From the NCBI GenBank assembly GCA_026392135.1, contig JAPLCR010000632.1:1-5314 (forward strand): 5,314 nucleotides of DNA. Reading direction: 5' to 3'. Made by a program: the position numbers and the translations under genes. Below the pieces are notes generated by a model. It did not search any database. It was not told the origin of the DNA and saw only the letters and a program-made list of their open reading frames with translations. Positions 1-5,176 of the stretch are shown here, in pieces (within the stretch, counting starts at the first letter, position 1; every line of letters starts with the position of its first letter). Origin of the DNA: Armatimonadota bacterium. GTDB taxonomy: Bacteria; Armatimonadota; Chthonomonadetes; Chthonomonadales; Chthonomonadaceae.

Positions 1-308
1 TCGGGTTGAAAGTCGATAATTTTATTGAACTGCGCTGTACTGAGGATAATGTAAGGCTTATCGGGTGAGGGCGGGTAGCCAATATGGAGGCGGGTACAGC
101 CCCCAGAAGGAACAGCCGCTACTCCTTCGCGCTCGGCGAATCGCACAAGCTCTACTACCTGAGCGGCATCGGTAGGCGTGACGATAGCGAGAGGGCGATT
201 CTCCCACTCCCCACGCTTTACAACTGCCTCTATCTCCGCAGATTCCGCATGAACCTGAGCGTCGCCCACAATAGAACCCAAACTGGAAACTATTTTTGTT
301 ATCTCCAC
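1..308 (-). CDS. GlcE-like FAD-binding oxidase, N-terminal part (cut by window edge)
   Basis: The first 102 residues of a minus-strand protein that runs off the left edge. After a short N-terminal helix region (SLGSIVGDAQ, about 9-18) comes the start of a PCMH-type FAD-binding domain: RPLAIVTPTDAAQVVELV (38-55), then the pyrophosphate-binding glycine loop PSGGCTRLHIG (67-77), then IILSTAQFNKIIDFQP (87-102). This order matches glycolate oxidase subunit GlcE and related lactate/glycolate oxidases, which bind FAD and oxidise 2-hydroxy acids together with GlcD and GlcF. The start is taken as GTG at 306-308, because GGGAG at 315-319 lies 6 bases upstream and no ATG is available in frame. The gene begins 19 bases after the DUF433 stop and probably shares its transcript. 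Oddity: Cys71 stands where the family usually has a third glycine (GGGT). The FAD-binding family is fairly certain; the GlcE role is inferred, since the C-terminal half and partner genes are out of view. Confidence 0.8.
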   Translation of the reverse strand, partial: MEITKIVSSLGSIVGDAQVHAESAEIEAVVKRGEWENRPLAIVTPTDAAQVVELVRFAEREGVAAVPSGGCTRLHIGYPPSPDKPYIILSTAQFNKIIDFQP

Positions 309-327
309 GCCTGTCTCCCCATAGTGT

Positions 328-564
328 TTATACCCTCTCAAAACTACACGGCAAGGCACTTTGTGTTACTTGTTCAAAACTAGCAAGCAATGCCTGCGCT
401 TGCTGAGTTGTCACCGTTGAAAAGTCGTCCAGAAAATCGTCTATGGAGTGTCCTTTACGAAGATAGTCCAGTAGAGTTTTGGCAGGAACACGAGTCCCTA
501 TAAACACAGACGTGCCGCCTAGAACATCCTTGTTACACGCGATGAGATGAGCATACTCTTGCAT
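328..564 (-). CDS. DUF433 family protein (VapB45-like antitoxin fold)
   Basis: A 78-residue protein matching the DUF433 pattern throughout: an N-terminal strand, the GG-x-x-VFIGTRVPAKTLLDYL motif (residues 16-35), the KGHSIDDFLDDF segment (38-49) and a C-terminal helix with TTQQAQALLASFEQ (52-65). Members are small winged-helix-like proteins, often antitoxins or regulators paired with DUF5615 (Mut7-C-like PIN) toxins. The start chosen is ATG at 562-564: a strong GGAGGT at 571-576 lies 6 bases upstream. The in-frame ATG at 577-579 overlaps that ribosome site and falls at the predicted transcription start, so it is unlikely to be used. The usual toxin is not next door; the following gene is a FAD-binding oxidase. 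Family assignment is strong. Antitoxin activity is not shown here, so a solitary regulatory role is equally possible. Confidence 0.85.
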   Translation of the reverse strand: MQEYAHLIACNKDVLGGTSVFIGTRVPAKTLLDYLRKGHSIDDFLDDFSTVTTQQAQALLASFEQVTQSALPCSFERV

Positions 565-570
565 GGCGAG

Positions 571-576
571 ACCTCC
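571..576 (-). promoter_or_regulatory. Shine-Dalgarno site deciding the DUF433 start
   Basis: GGAGGT on the minus strand, 6 bases before the ATG at 562-564. It overlaps the upstream in-frame ATG at 577-579, which argues for the internal start. Confidence 0.75.
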
Positions 577-583
577 CATACCT

Positions 584-613
584 ATTATACCTCAAGGCAA
601 TTACCCCTCTCAA
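584..613 (-). promoter_or_regulatory. Sigma70-type promoter for DUF433 and the FAD oxidase
   Basis: On the minus strand, TTGAGA (608-613, five of six to the -35 consensus) is separated by 18 bases from a perfect TATAAT (584-589). It fills the gap between the cytochrome stop at 615-617 and the DUF433 gene. Initiation about 7 bases downstream would fall near 577, leaving a short leader carrying the GGAGGT site. This suggests the DUF433/oxidase pair is transcribed independently of the cytochrome cluster upstream. No operator-like palindrome is obvious, though DUF433 autoregulation is conceivable. Confidence 0.6.
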
Positions 614-614
614 T

Positions 615-2909
615 TCACCTTGAACGCCCCAAATCCCTTCTTGTTTGAGGGGGCAGAAGCGGATGTTCCGGTAAAGACCGCGCTTGCGCCTCCATATCCG
701 GGTGTAGGCGCAGGTATTCGAGGCGCAGGGTAGCGGTCTGCCTGTCCACCGCATGGTACTGCAAAATCGTATCCTCGCGGTGCGCTTCTAGAAGACGCTG
801 GAGACGCTGATAGGCGAGTTTGAGTTGAAAATGCGTTTTGCTATCGTCGGGGTCGATGCCCAGAGCGTGTTGAAAAGCGGTAATAGCCTGTTCGTAGTCC
901 CCTTGTTGGTAGTAGGTGGTGCCGAGTGTTCGGAAGAGTGCGTTATCGTTAGGGTACTTCTCAATAAGGGGCTTGAGACGCTGAAGAGCCTCCGCAAACT
1001 GCCCCTGTTTCATCGCGACTATCCCCAACCCAAGACGTGCAGGCGCGTTGTTCGCATCACGTTGCAGAGCGTTTTCAAACTCCCTTTTCGCATCTAGGAG
1101 CGCTGGTTCGCGCAGGTAGGCGTTCGCCATTCCGAGGTAGGGAACCACCTCATTGGGGGTAAGCAGTTGTGCAGTGCGGAAGGCGCGTAGAGCACGTTGG
1201 AGTTCGGGGTTTTCGAGAGGGGCGAGTAGGGCGGAGCCGTATCGCGCAAAGCGAAGCGCGGTCAATTTAGGGTCGGGTGTTGTTGGCGGAGTAGCACCTA
1301 TTGAGAGGATTGAAGCGGCTTCGGCGAGGGTGAGCGTTGTGTTCCTATCAGCCCCGCTCCGCCCTTTGAGAACCCACTCCATAAAGTCTGGGCGCAGAGG
1401 GCGGTAGCGCAAAGCGGCAGCGATGTGGAGAGGATAGCGAGCATTCACACCTTTTGGAAGCGTGAAAGTGTATCGCGCAAGGTCGCTTCCCCCCGCAGGA
1501 ATCGTGCGTTGATAGAGAGTTGTTACCTGCTCTGTGCGGTTATTGCGAACTATTGGGTTTCCCGCTCTATCTAGTGCAAAGAGCCGGTAGTCGTGAGAGC
1601 CTTTTGGCGGCAGGTCGCTCTTGGAGGCGGGAACGCCGTTTTGAAGTAGGCGTTTGCCGTTCGCATCGCTGATAACAACCTCTAGCCATGCGGCTTTTAG
1701 GTCTTCATAACCGGAGGGGAAATCGTGCCCTACCCCCTTATTGTAAACGCAGATTTCTAGTGTTACGGTCTCGCCTTCGCGCAGGAAATCGGCTTGCAGA
1801 GGAGTGTCGAGAGGGGCAATCCACGCCTCTGGTTTTCCTGCCAGAGTGTGCCGAATCGCGAATATGTCTACCTCTAAACGGTCTTTCAGAAACGATTTCA
1901 CCCTCTCAAACTGCTCATTGTCGCCATTCAATTCGGGCAGTACCGTGTTCCCGCCCGGTAGAGAGTGGACATTTCCACCGCTACTGTGGCACTCTATGCA
2001 GGTTTTTTGCGCGGCTGGCTTCTCGCCTAACCCCTGTCCTATCGCGCCTGCAAACTCTGACTTTCGCCACTGCCCAAAGTTGTCCGCTCCCCGCACAAAC
2101 TGAAACTGATTCTGCGCCACGCAGAAGCTCTGCCGGTGACAACTCCCGCAGAGTTCTGCGCGTTTGTGTAGGGGTTTGGCGAAAGCGGACTGGTGCGGGG
2201 CAGGGCGCAGGCGAATTAGGAACTCATGGAAGGAGCGTCGCCAGCCCTCTTTTTCGGTGGAGAAGGGGTAGGTCTGTGGAATAGAGAGGGTATAACGTCC
2301 ATTGCCGGTGTGGGGGGCGGTCTGTGTGACGGCGTGACAGGCGAGGCAGTCTACCCCTCGATTGAGGGCTAAGGGCGCGGGTTTGGCGTTTGTGAGAGCC
2401 GTTTGCGGTTCATGGCACCCCGCACACCACTTCTCCGCGCCCTTCTCTGACCGGTTTGTGTAGACCTGTTTCACCTTTTGATAGAAGGAGTCTCGTCCTG
2501 CGAACTGGTGTGCGGAGACGTGCCAATCTTTCAGGCTTCCTGCATGACAACCTGCGCGCCCGCAGTATTCAGGCGGGGCTTCATTCCAACGCTGATTCGC
2601 CTCTTGTGAGGACTGCCCTTCGGCAAGGCGGAGTTCGGCAGGGAAGAGAGGGTTTTCCGCCTGTTGCGGGTTTGTTGCACTGATGTCTCGCGCATAGTTT
2701 GCCGAGTGGTAGGGCAGAGCGTCTACGCTTGCCCAGAGTGCTAGGGGTAGCCCAAACAGGAGTAGCGCGGGGGTGCTGCCCCCTCTCTTACCTGTAGGTA
2801 GTCCTCCCCGCATTGGAGAGGGTTTGTTAGTAGAGTGGTCATGTTGACTATTTGGTTTTCGGCTTACTCCCCACAAAGCGATTCCCGCTACCCCCGAAAG
2901 CAGGTGCAT
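615..2909 (-). CDS. Membrane-anchored pentaheme cytochrome c with C-terminal TPRs
   Basis: A 764-residue protein. The N-terminus is hydrophobic (MHLLSGVAGIALWGV, 1-15), then a basic linker, then a membrane segment at about 46-65. Five heme-binding motifs follow: C116-x4-C121-H122 (unusual spacing), then CxxCH at 162-166, 188-192, 254-258 and 304-308. The first, followed by KDWHVSAH, resembles cytochrome c554-type proteins. Residues about 370-510 form a beta-rich region with GVGHDFPSGYEDLKAAW (392-408), a motif seen in multiheme cytochromes of environmental bacteria; its His may be a ligand. Three clear TPR units (about 588-689) and a weaker fourth end the protein, suggesting partner binding. 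The heme region should be periplasmic because hemes are attached there. The ATG at 2907-2909 has only a weak AGGGG upstream and overlaps the preceding ORF by 22 bases in another frame, so the true N-terminus probably lies in that ORF. It likely carries electrons; donor and acceptor are unknown. Confidence 0.85.
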   Translation of the reverse strand: MHLLSGVAGIALWGVSRKPNSQHDHSTNKPSPMRGGLPTGKRGGSTPALLLFGLPLALWASVDALPYHSANYARDISATNPQQAENPLFPAELRLAEGQSSQEANQRWNEAPPEYCGRAGCHAGSLKDWHVSAHQFAGRDSFYQKVKQVYTNRSEKGAEKWCAGCHEPQTALTNAKPAPLALNRGVDCLACHAVTQTAPHTGNGRYTLSIPQTYPFSTEKEGWRRSFHEFLIRLRPAPHQSAFAKPLHKRAELCGSCHRQSFCVAQNQFQFVRGADNFGQWRKSEFAGAIGQGLGEKPAAQKTCIECHSSGGNVHSLPGGNTVLPELNGDNEQFERVKSFLKDRLEVDIFAIRHTLAGKPEAWIAPLDTPLQADFLREGETVTLEICVYNKGVGHDFPSGYEDLKAAWLEVVISDANGKRLLQNGVPASKSDLPPKGSHDYRLFALDRAGNPIVRNNRTEQVTTLYQRTIPAGGSDLARYTFTLPKGVNARYPLHIAAALRYRPLRPDFMEWVLKGRSGADRNTTLTLAEAASILSIGATPPTTPDPKLTALRFARYGSALLAPLENPELQRALRAFRTAQLLTPNEVVPYLGMANAYLREPALLDAKREFENALQRDANNAPARLGLGIVAMKQGQFAEALQRLKPLIEKYPNDNALFRTLGTTYYQQGDYEQAITAFQHALGIDPDDSKTHFQLKLAYQRLQRLLEAHREDTILQYHAVDRQTATLRLEYLRLHPDMEAQARSLPEHPLLPPQTRRDLGRSR
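2769..2783. repeat. GC-rich hairpin inside the cytochrome linker
   Basis: GGGGG-TGCTG-CCCCC forms a perfect 5-bp stem. It sits beside a second small palindrome, TACCT-GT-AGGTA, at 2790-2801. Both lie in the part of the cytochrome gene that encodes the basic linker rich in Gly, Pro, Lys and Arg, just before the fourth membrane helix. There is no function I can assign; it may be a remnant of a short repeat element tolerated in frame. Confidence 0.3.
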
Positions 2910-3133
2910 CCACCATACCCCTGTGGCAGGGCGATGGGAGCGACGATGAGTAGCCCTAGCGCGATGTGCAGAGTAACGAGACAGGCGGTGACGGCGTTCA
3001 TCTGCTCACGGGCGGGCAAAGCGAGGTAGAGTCCCGTTAACGAAACGCAGAGCAGAGTAATGGGAAGCGGGCGCAGGAGTCTCCTTGCGCCCGCTAGTAG
3101 AGCTTGCACTCGCAGTAGTAAGCCGCGCGGCAT
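2888..3133 (-). CDS. Two-helix membrane protein, probably the split N-terminus of the cytochrome
   Basis: An 81-residue ORF with a basic N-terminus (several Arg before residue 22), a hydrophobic segment at about 24-40 (ITLLCVSLTGLYLAL) and another at 45-69 containing His56 (TLHIALGLLIVAPIAL). It starts at ATG 3131-3133, only 3 bases after the Gfo stop and without a clear Shine-Dalgarno, so translational coupling is likely. Its last residues (YGGCTCFRG) are unlike the hydrophobic sequence before them and overlap the start of the cytochrome ORF. A one-base backward shift after codon 72 continues as VWWMHLLSGVAGIALWGV, restoring a third helix. The joined protein would have four N-terminal helices, with His in helices two and three that might bind a b-type heme (inference). 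As a separate gene, I recognise no family. Confidence 0.6.
   Translation of the reverse strand: MPRGLLLRVQALLAGARRLLRPLPITLLCVSLTGLYLALPAREQMNAVTACLVTLHIALGLLIVAPIALPQGYGGCTCFRG
2918..2921 (-). other. Probable frameshift point joining the membrane ORF to the cytochrome
   Basis: A run of four G on the minus strand (CAGGGGTATGG context). Upstream of it, the frame of the membrane ORF is hydrophobic and membrane-like; downstream, the cytochrome frame is. Each frame reads as charged or unlikely sequence on the other side (upstream the cytochrome frame gives THRRSHRPATG). One additional G here would give CCA CAG GGG GTA TGG TGG ATG and a single open frame spanning 615-3133, about 839 residues. This may be a sequencing or assembly deletion, a true mutation, or a recoding site; no classical slippery heptamer is present. 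Confidence 0.55.
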
Positions 3134-3136
3134 CGT

Positions 3137-4570
3137 CTATATTTTCGAGGGAACTACGAAGGGGGCGCGGTACTCGCGGAAGAGGTGTTGGTTCGCCTCT
3201 TTGTTTCCGCCGAAGGATTCGCGCCGCCCATCAATTTTGAGTTTGGGCCCCACTCTGAAAGTCACCTCATTTAGGTTTACACCGTTGCTAGAGAGGTGGG
3301 TTTGGAATCGGTTGTAGGTCTCCATAGAAGCCTCGCCTCCTTCAAAACCCTCCACTTTAGACGTACTGTGCTGGGGCTTTCCGAGGTGATAGGAGATGTT
3401 GCCGAGATGACAGAGCGCACTGGAGAGGTGCCCTTCGAGAATGTCGGCGTGTTGGGCTTTTCGGTTTCTGCTCTTGACGGCTTCGAGGAAGTTGCCGTAG
3501 TGGTCTCCGCCGCCTTTGAACTCCTGTACTTTATTGTGGGAGTTGTCGAAAGCGAGGGCGGTATCGTAGCCGGTAAAGACGACGTAACCCTCCGTGCCGT
3601 AGATGATATTCCCAACCATTGCGCCGTTGAAGGGAGCCGTCTCTAAGCCGCGCACCTCGAAAACAAGCTCTGCATCGCCATAGTCGAAAACAGAGACGAG
3701 CGTGTTGGGGGTGTTGCCGTCATCTGCGTACCCGAAGCGCCCGCCAAGCGTGACAACACTGTTCGGAAAGGTGTGTTTGTTGAGTGCCCACCGCGCCACG
3801 TCCATCTGGTGAATACCTTGGTTTCCAAGGTCGCCATTGCCGTAAGCCCAGTTCCAGTGCCACTCGTAGTGGAATCGGTTGGGGTTGAAGGCGCGTTCGG
3901 GCGCGGGTCCCTGCCAAAGGTCGTAGTGAACGCCTTTTGGCGTGGCGGTATCGGACTTCTGCCCGATGCTTTTGCGCCGTTTGTAGCATAGTCCGCGTGC
4001 GAGAGTCACGGTTCCTATTTTGCCGGAGTGGATGTACTCAATCGCCTCTATCGAGCCTTTCATAGAGCGTACTTGGGTGCCTGTTTGACAGATTTTGTTG
4101 AGTTTACGAGAGGCTTCCACCATAACGCGCCCCTCGTGTACGTTGTGGCTGACGGGCTTTTCGACATAGACATCTTTGCCTGCCTGCATTGACCATATTG
4201 AGGCAAGGGCGTGCCAGTGATTGGGGGTTGCTATGGAGACGGCATCGATGTTATTGTCTTCTAGCAGTTGGCGAATGTCGGAGTAGTATTTTAGTTTTTT
4301 GCTCTTCTTTTCTGCGGAGGTCATGGCTTTGCCAATGGCGTTTTCGTCTATATCGCAGATAGCAACGAGGTTTGCAAGCGGGTGTTCAAGGTAGTCATTG
4401 ACGTGCCCTAAGCCACGCCCGTTTACCCCAATGACGGCGACATTGATGCGCTCATTGGCGGCAGCTTTCTTCTTTTCGGAAGGGAGGGCTTGCGCCGCAC
4501 CTACAACGGATAGTCCGGCAACAGCGGTTAGTGACCGCTCTAAAAATTGACGACGTGAAAACTGGCTCAT
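3137..4570 (-). CDS. Tat-exported Gfo/Idh/MocA family oxidoreductase
   Basis: A 477-residue protein starting with a twin-arginine signal: SRRQFL (residues 5-10), then a hydrophobic stretch ending in AAQA (25-28), where cleavage is likely. The mature part opens with a Rossmann dinucleotide-binding fold, VAVIGVNGRGLGH (44-56), with acidic CDID (72-75) after the second strand. Then follow ATPNHWHA (114-121), the family hallmark EKP (137-139) and the catalytic-side motif GDLGNQGIHQMDVARW (246-261), in which His254 and Asp257 are conserved. The tail REYRAPFVVP (465-474) is typical of the exported subfamily common in Planctomycetota and relatives. Members oxidise or rearrange sugars or cyclitols with tightly bound NAD(P); the substrate cannot be told from sequence. 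The start is well supported: GGAGG at 4578-4582 lies 7 bases before ATG 4568-4570. It is the first gene of the cluster leading to the membrane ORF and pentaheme cytochrome. Confidence 0.93.
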   Translation of the reverse strand: MSQFSRRQFLERSLTAVAGLSVVGAAQALPSEKKKAAANERINVAVIGVNGRGLGHVNDYLEHPLANLVAICDIDENAIGKAMTSAEKKSKKLKYYSDIRQLLEDNNIDAVSIATPNHWHALASIWSMQAGKDVYVEKPVSHNVHEGRVMVEASRKLNKICQTGTQVRSMKGSIEAIEYIHSGKIGTVTLARGLCYKRRKSIGQKSDTATPKGVHYDLWQGPAPERAFNPNRFHYEWHWNWAYGNGDLGNQGIHQMDVARWALNKHTFPNSVVTLGGRFGYADDGNTPNTLVSVFDYGDAELVFEVRGLETAPFNGAMVGNIIYGTEGYVVFTGYDTALAFDNSHNKVQEFKGGGDHYGNFLEAVKSRNRKAQHADILEGHLSSALCHLGNISYHLGKPQHSTSKVEGFEGGEASMETYNRFQTHLSSNGVNLNEVTFRVGPKLKIDGRRESFGGNKEANQHLFREYRAPFVVPSKI

Positions 4571-4577
4571 GGTCTGT

Positions 4578-4582
4578 CCTCC
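4578..4582 (-). promoter_or_regulatory. Shine-Dalgarno site of the Gfo/Idh/MocA gene
   Basis: GGAGG on the minus strand with a 7-base spacer to ATG 4568-4570. It is the only strong ribosome site in the three-gene cluster, which fits downstream genes being translated by coupling. I found no convincing -35/-10 pair upstream of it on this strand. Confidence 0.7.
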
Positions 4583-4642
4583 AGAGGGAAGGTAGAATAG
4601 GAAAGGGTATTATGGTTGTATTCGATAGGAGGGCGCGGAACT

Positions 4643-4665
4643 CCTCTTTTTGTAAAAAATTGAGG
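4643..4665. repeat. AT-rich inverted repeat upstream of the Gfo gene
   Basis: CCTC-TTTTT on one side and AAAAA-ATT-GAGG on the other, around a GT centre, with three extra bases (ATT) on one arm. It lies in the 278-base gap between the divergent Gfo and Smr genes, about 75-95 bases upstream of the Gfo start. It could be a regulator-binding site or simply low-complexity DNA. The rest of this gap holds no other gene apart from the mini-ORF noted separately. Confidence 0.25.
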
Positions 4666-4687
4666 ACGGCTCCTTTTTGCTCATATT
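4660..4687 (+). promoter_or_regulatory. Weak candidate promoter toward the Smr region
   Basis: TTGAGG (4660-4665) and CATATT (4682-4687), 16 bases apart, each match four of six consensus positions. It is placed sensibly about 45 bases before the AGGAGG site at 4732-4737. The match is poor enough to arise by chance. Confidence 0.2.
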
Positions 4688-4746
4688 GCGTCTTTTTCAA
4701 CCTAACTCTTGCCGCCTGCCCCCGAAGCAATAGGAGGTAGCGCCTA

Positions 4747-4842
4747 GTGAGTTCGGTTGGGTGTTTAGGAGGCACAAGGTTTTGCCCTCTTACAGATTAC
4801 AGACACAATGCGATGCCCAAAAAACTCTTCAAACTCTTTTAG
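4747..4842 (+). CDS. Possible 31-residue leader ORF ahead of the Smr domain
   Basis: GTG at 4747-4749 is preceded by a strong AGGAGG (4732-4737) with 9-base spacing. The ORF reads MSSVGCLGGTRF at its start and ends MPKKLFKLF, closed by two adjacent TAG codons (4840-4845). It is in the same frame as the Smr ORF, whose first ATG comes one codon after the second stop (TAG TAG CTG ATG). It could be a real leader from which ribosomes reinitiate on the Smr gene, or the broken front of a longer Smr protein. The residues match no family I know. Low confidence: it rests on the ribosome site and the frame coincidence only. Confidence 0.3.
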   Translation: MSSVGCLGGTRFCPLTDYRHNAMPKKLFKLF

Positions 4843-4848
4843 TAGCTG

Positions 4849-5073
4849 ATGCTACGTGCTATGCGTGCCGATGAAGCCCAGTCACTACTAGATAAGTATA
4901 TTGACGACGCTTTTGTGGCGGGGCTACAGCAGGCGCGTATCATTCATGGGCGCGGCACGGGGGCGTTGCGGCGTGTGGTGCAGGACTACCTGCGTCAACA
5001 CCCTTCTGTCGCAAGCTTTCGGCAGGGCGTGGAGGGCGGCGACGGCGTGACGGTGGTTGTCTTCAACCACTAG
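4849..5073 (+). CDS. Stand-alone Smr domain, MutS2 C-terminal type (possible remnant)
   Basis: A 74-residue ORF that is almost exactly one Smr domain as found at the C-terminus of MutS2: MLRAMRADEAQSLLDKYIDD (residues 1-20), the core motif IIHGRGTGALRRVV (32-45), LRQHPSVASFRQG (48-60) and GGDGVTVVVF (63-72). Smr domains are DNA- or RNA-nicking modules; MutS2 acts on recombination intermediates and collided ribosomes. The ATPase and clamp regions of MutS2 (some 700 residues) are absent upstream, where the Gfo gene lies in the opposite direction. The usual opening LDLRG is altered to LMLRA, counting the CTG codon before the ATG, so the conserved Asp and Gly are missing. No ribosome site precedes ATG 4849 or ATG 4861, and in-frame TAG TAG lies just upstream. 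Deleting one G near 4849-4851 would open another frame reading LLVADLRAMRADEA. It is therefore either a decayed mutS2 tail or a small Smr protein made by reinitiation. Confidence 0.65.
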   Translation: MLRAMRADEAQSLLDKYIDDAFVAGLQQARIIHGRGTGALRRVVQDYLRQHPSVASFRQGVEGGDGVTVVVFNH

Positions 5074-5107
5074 CTGCTCTACCGCGAAAAGCGTGGGGAA
5101 ACACGCC

Positions 5108-5148
5108 GTGCCAAGTTTTCCTCCTATAGATGGAGAAGGACTTGGCGC
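5108..5148. terminator. Hairpin between convergent genes, possible two-way terminator
   Basis: GCCAAGT (5110-5116) pairs perfectly with ACTTGGC (5140-5146). The stem continues with wobble pairs, one mismatch and CTCC/GGAG around the loop TATAGAT. Outward, a T-G wobble and a G-C pair add two more. It stands in the 103-base gap between the Smr ORF and the gene ending at 5177, where a shared terminator is expected. Neither side has a clear T run, so intrinsic termination would be weak or different in mechanism. Confidence 0.4.
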
Positions 5149-5176
5149 AGCTGTTTAGCGTCCGGCTAATGCGCGT

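Noticed and set aside
84..383. Plus-strand ORF of 99 codons at the left edge
   Set aside because: It is antisense to the FAD-binding oxidase, whose frame shows clear family motifs; its translation has no recognisable pattern and runs across the DUF433 end.
591..602. TTGCCT as the -35 box of the DUF433 promoter
   Set aside because: Only 5 bases separate it from TATAAT; TTGAGA at 608-613 has the proper 18-base spacing.
635..652. CCCTTC/GAGGGG hairpin near the cytochrome stop as a terminator
   Set aside because: It lies inside the coding sequence, about 20 bases before the stop codon, and no T run follows it in the direction of transcription.
1688..2284. Plus-strand ORF of 198 codons
   Set aside because: Antisense to the heme and beta-rich regions of the cytochrome; rich in Arg, Cys and Ser as expected of a shadow frame, with no ribosome site of note.
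3296..3646. Plus-strand ORF of 116 codons
   Set aside because: Antisense to the C-terminal half of the Gfo/Idh/MocA gene; that gene has continuous family similarity here.
4663..4678. AGGA-CGGC-TCCT followed by T residues as a plus-strand terminator
   Set aside because: The stem is only four pairs and there is no plus-strand gene ending upstream that would need it.
4452..4775. Minus-strand ORF of 107 codons overlapping the Gfo start
   Set aside because: Overlaps the Tat signal region in another frame and reads as low-complexity basic sequence; the Gfo start has its own strong ribosome site.
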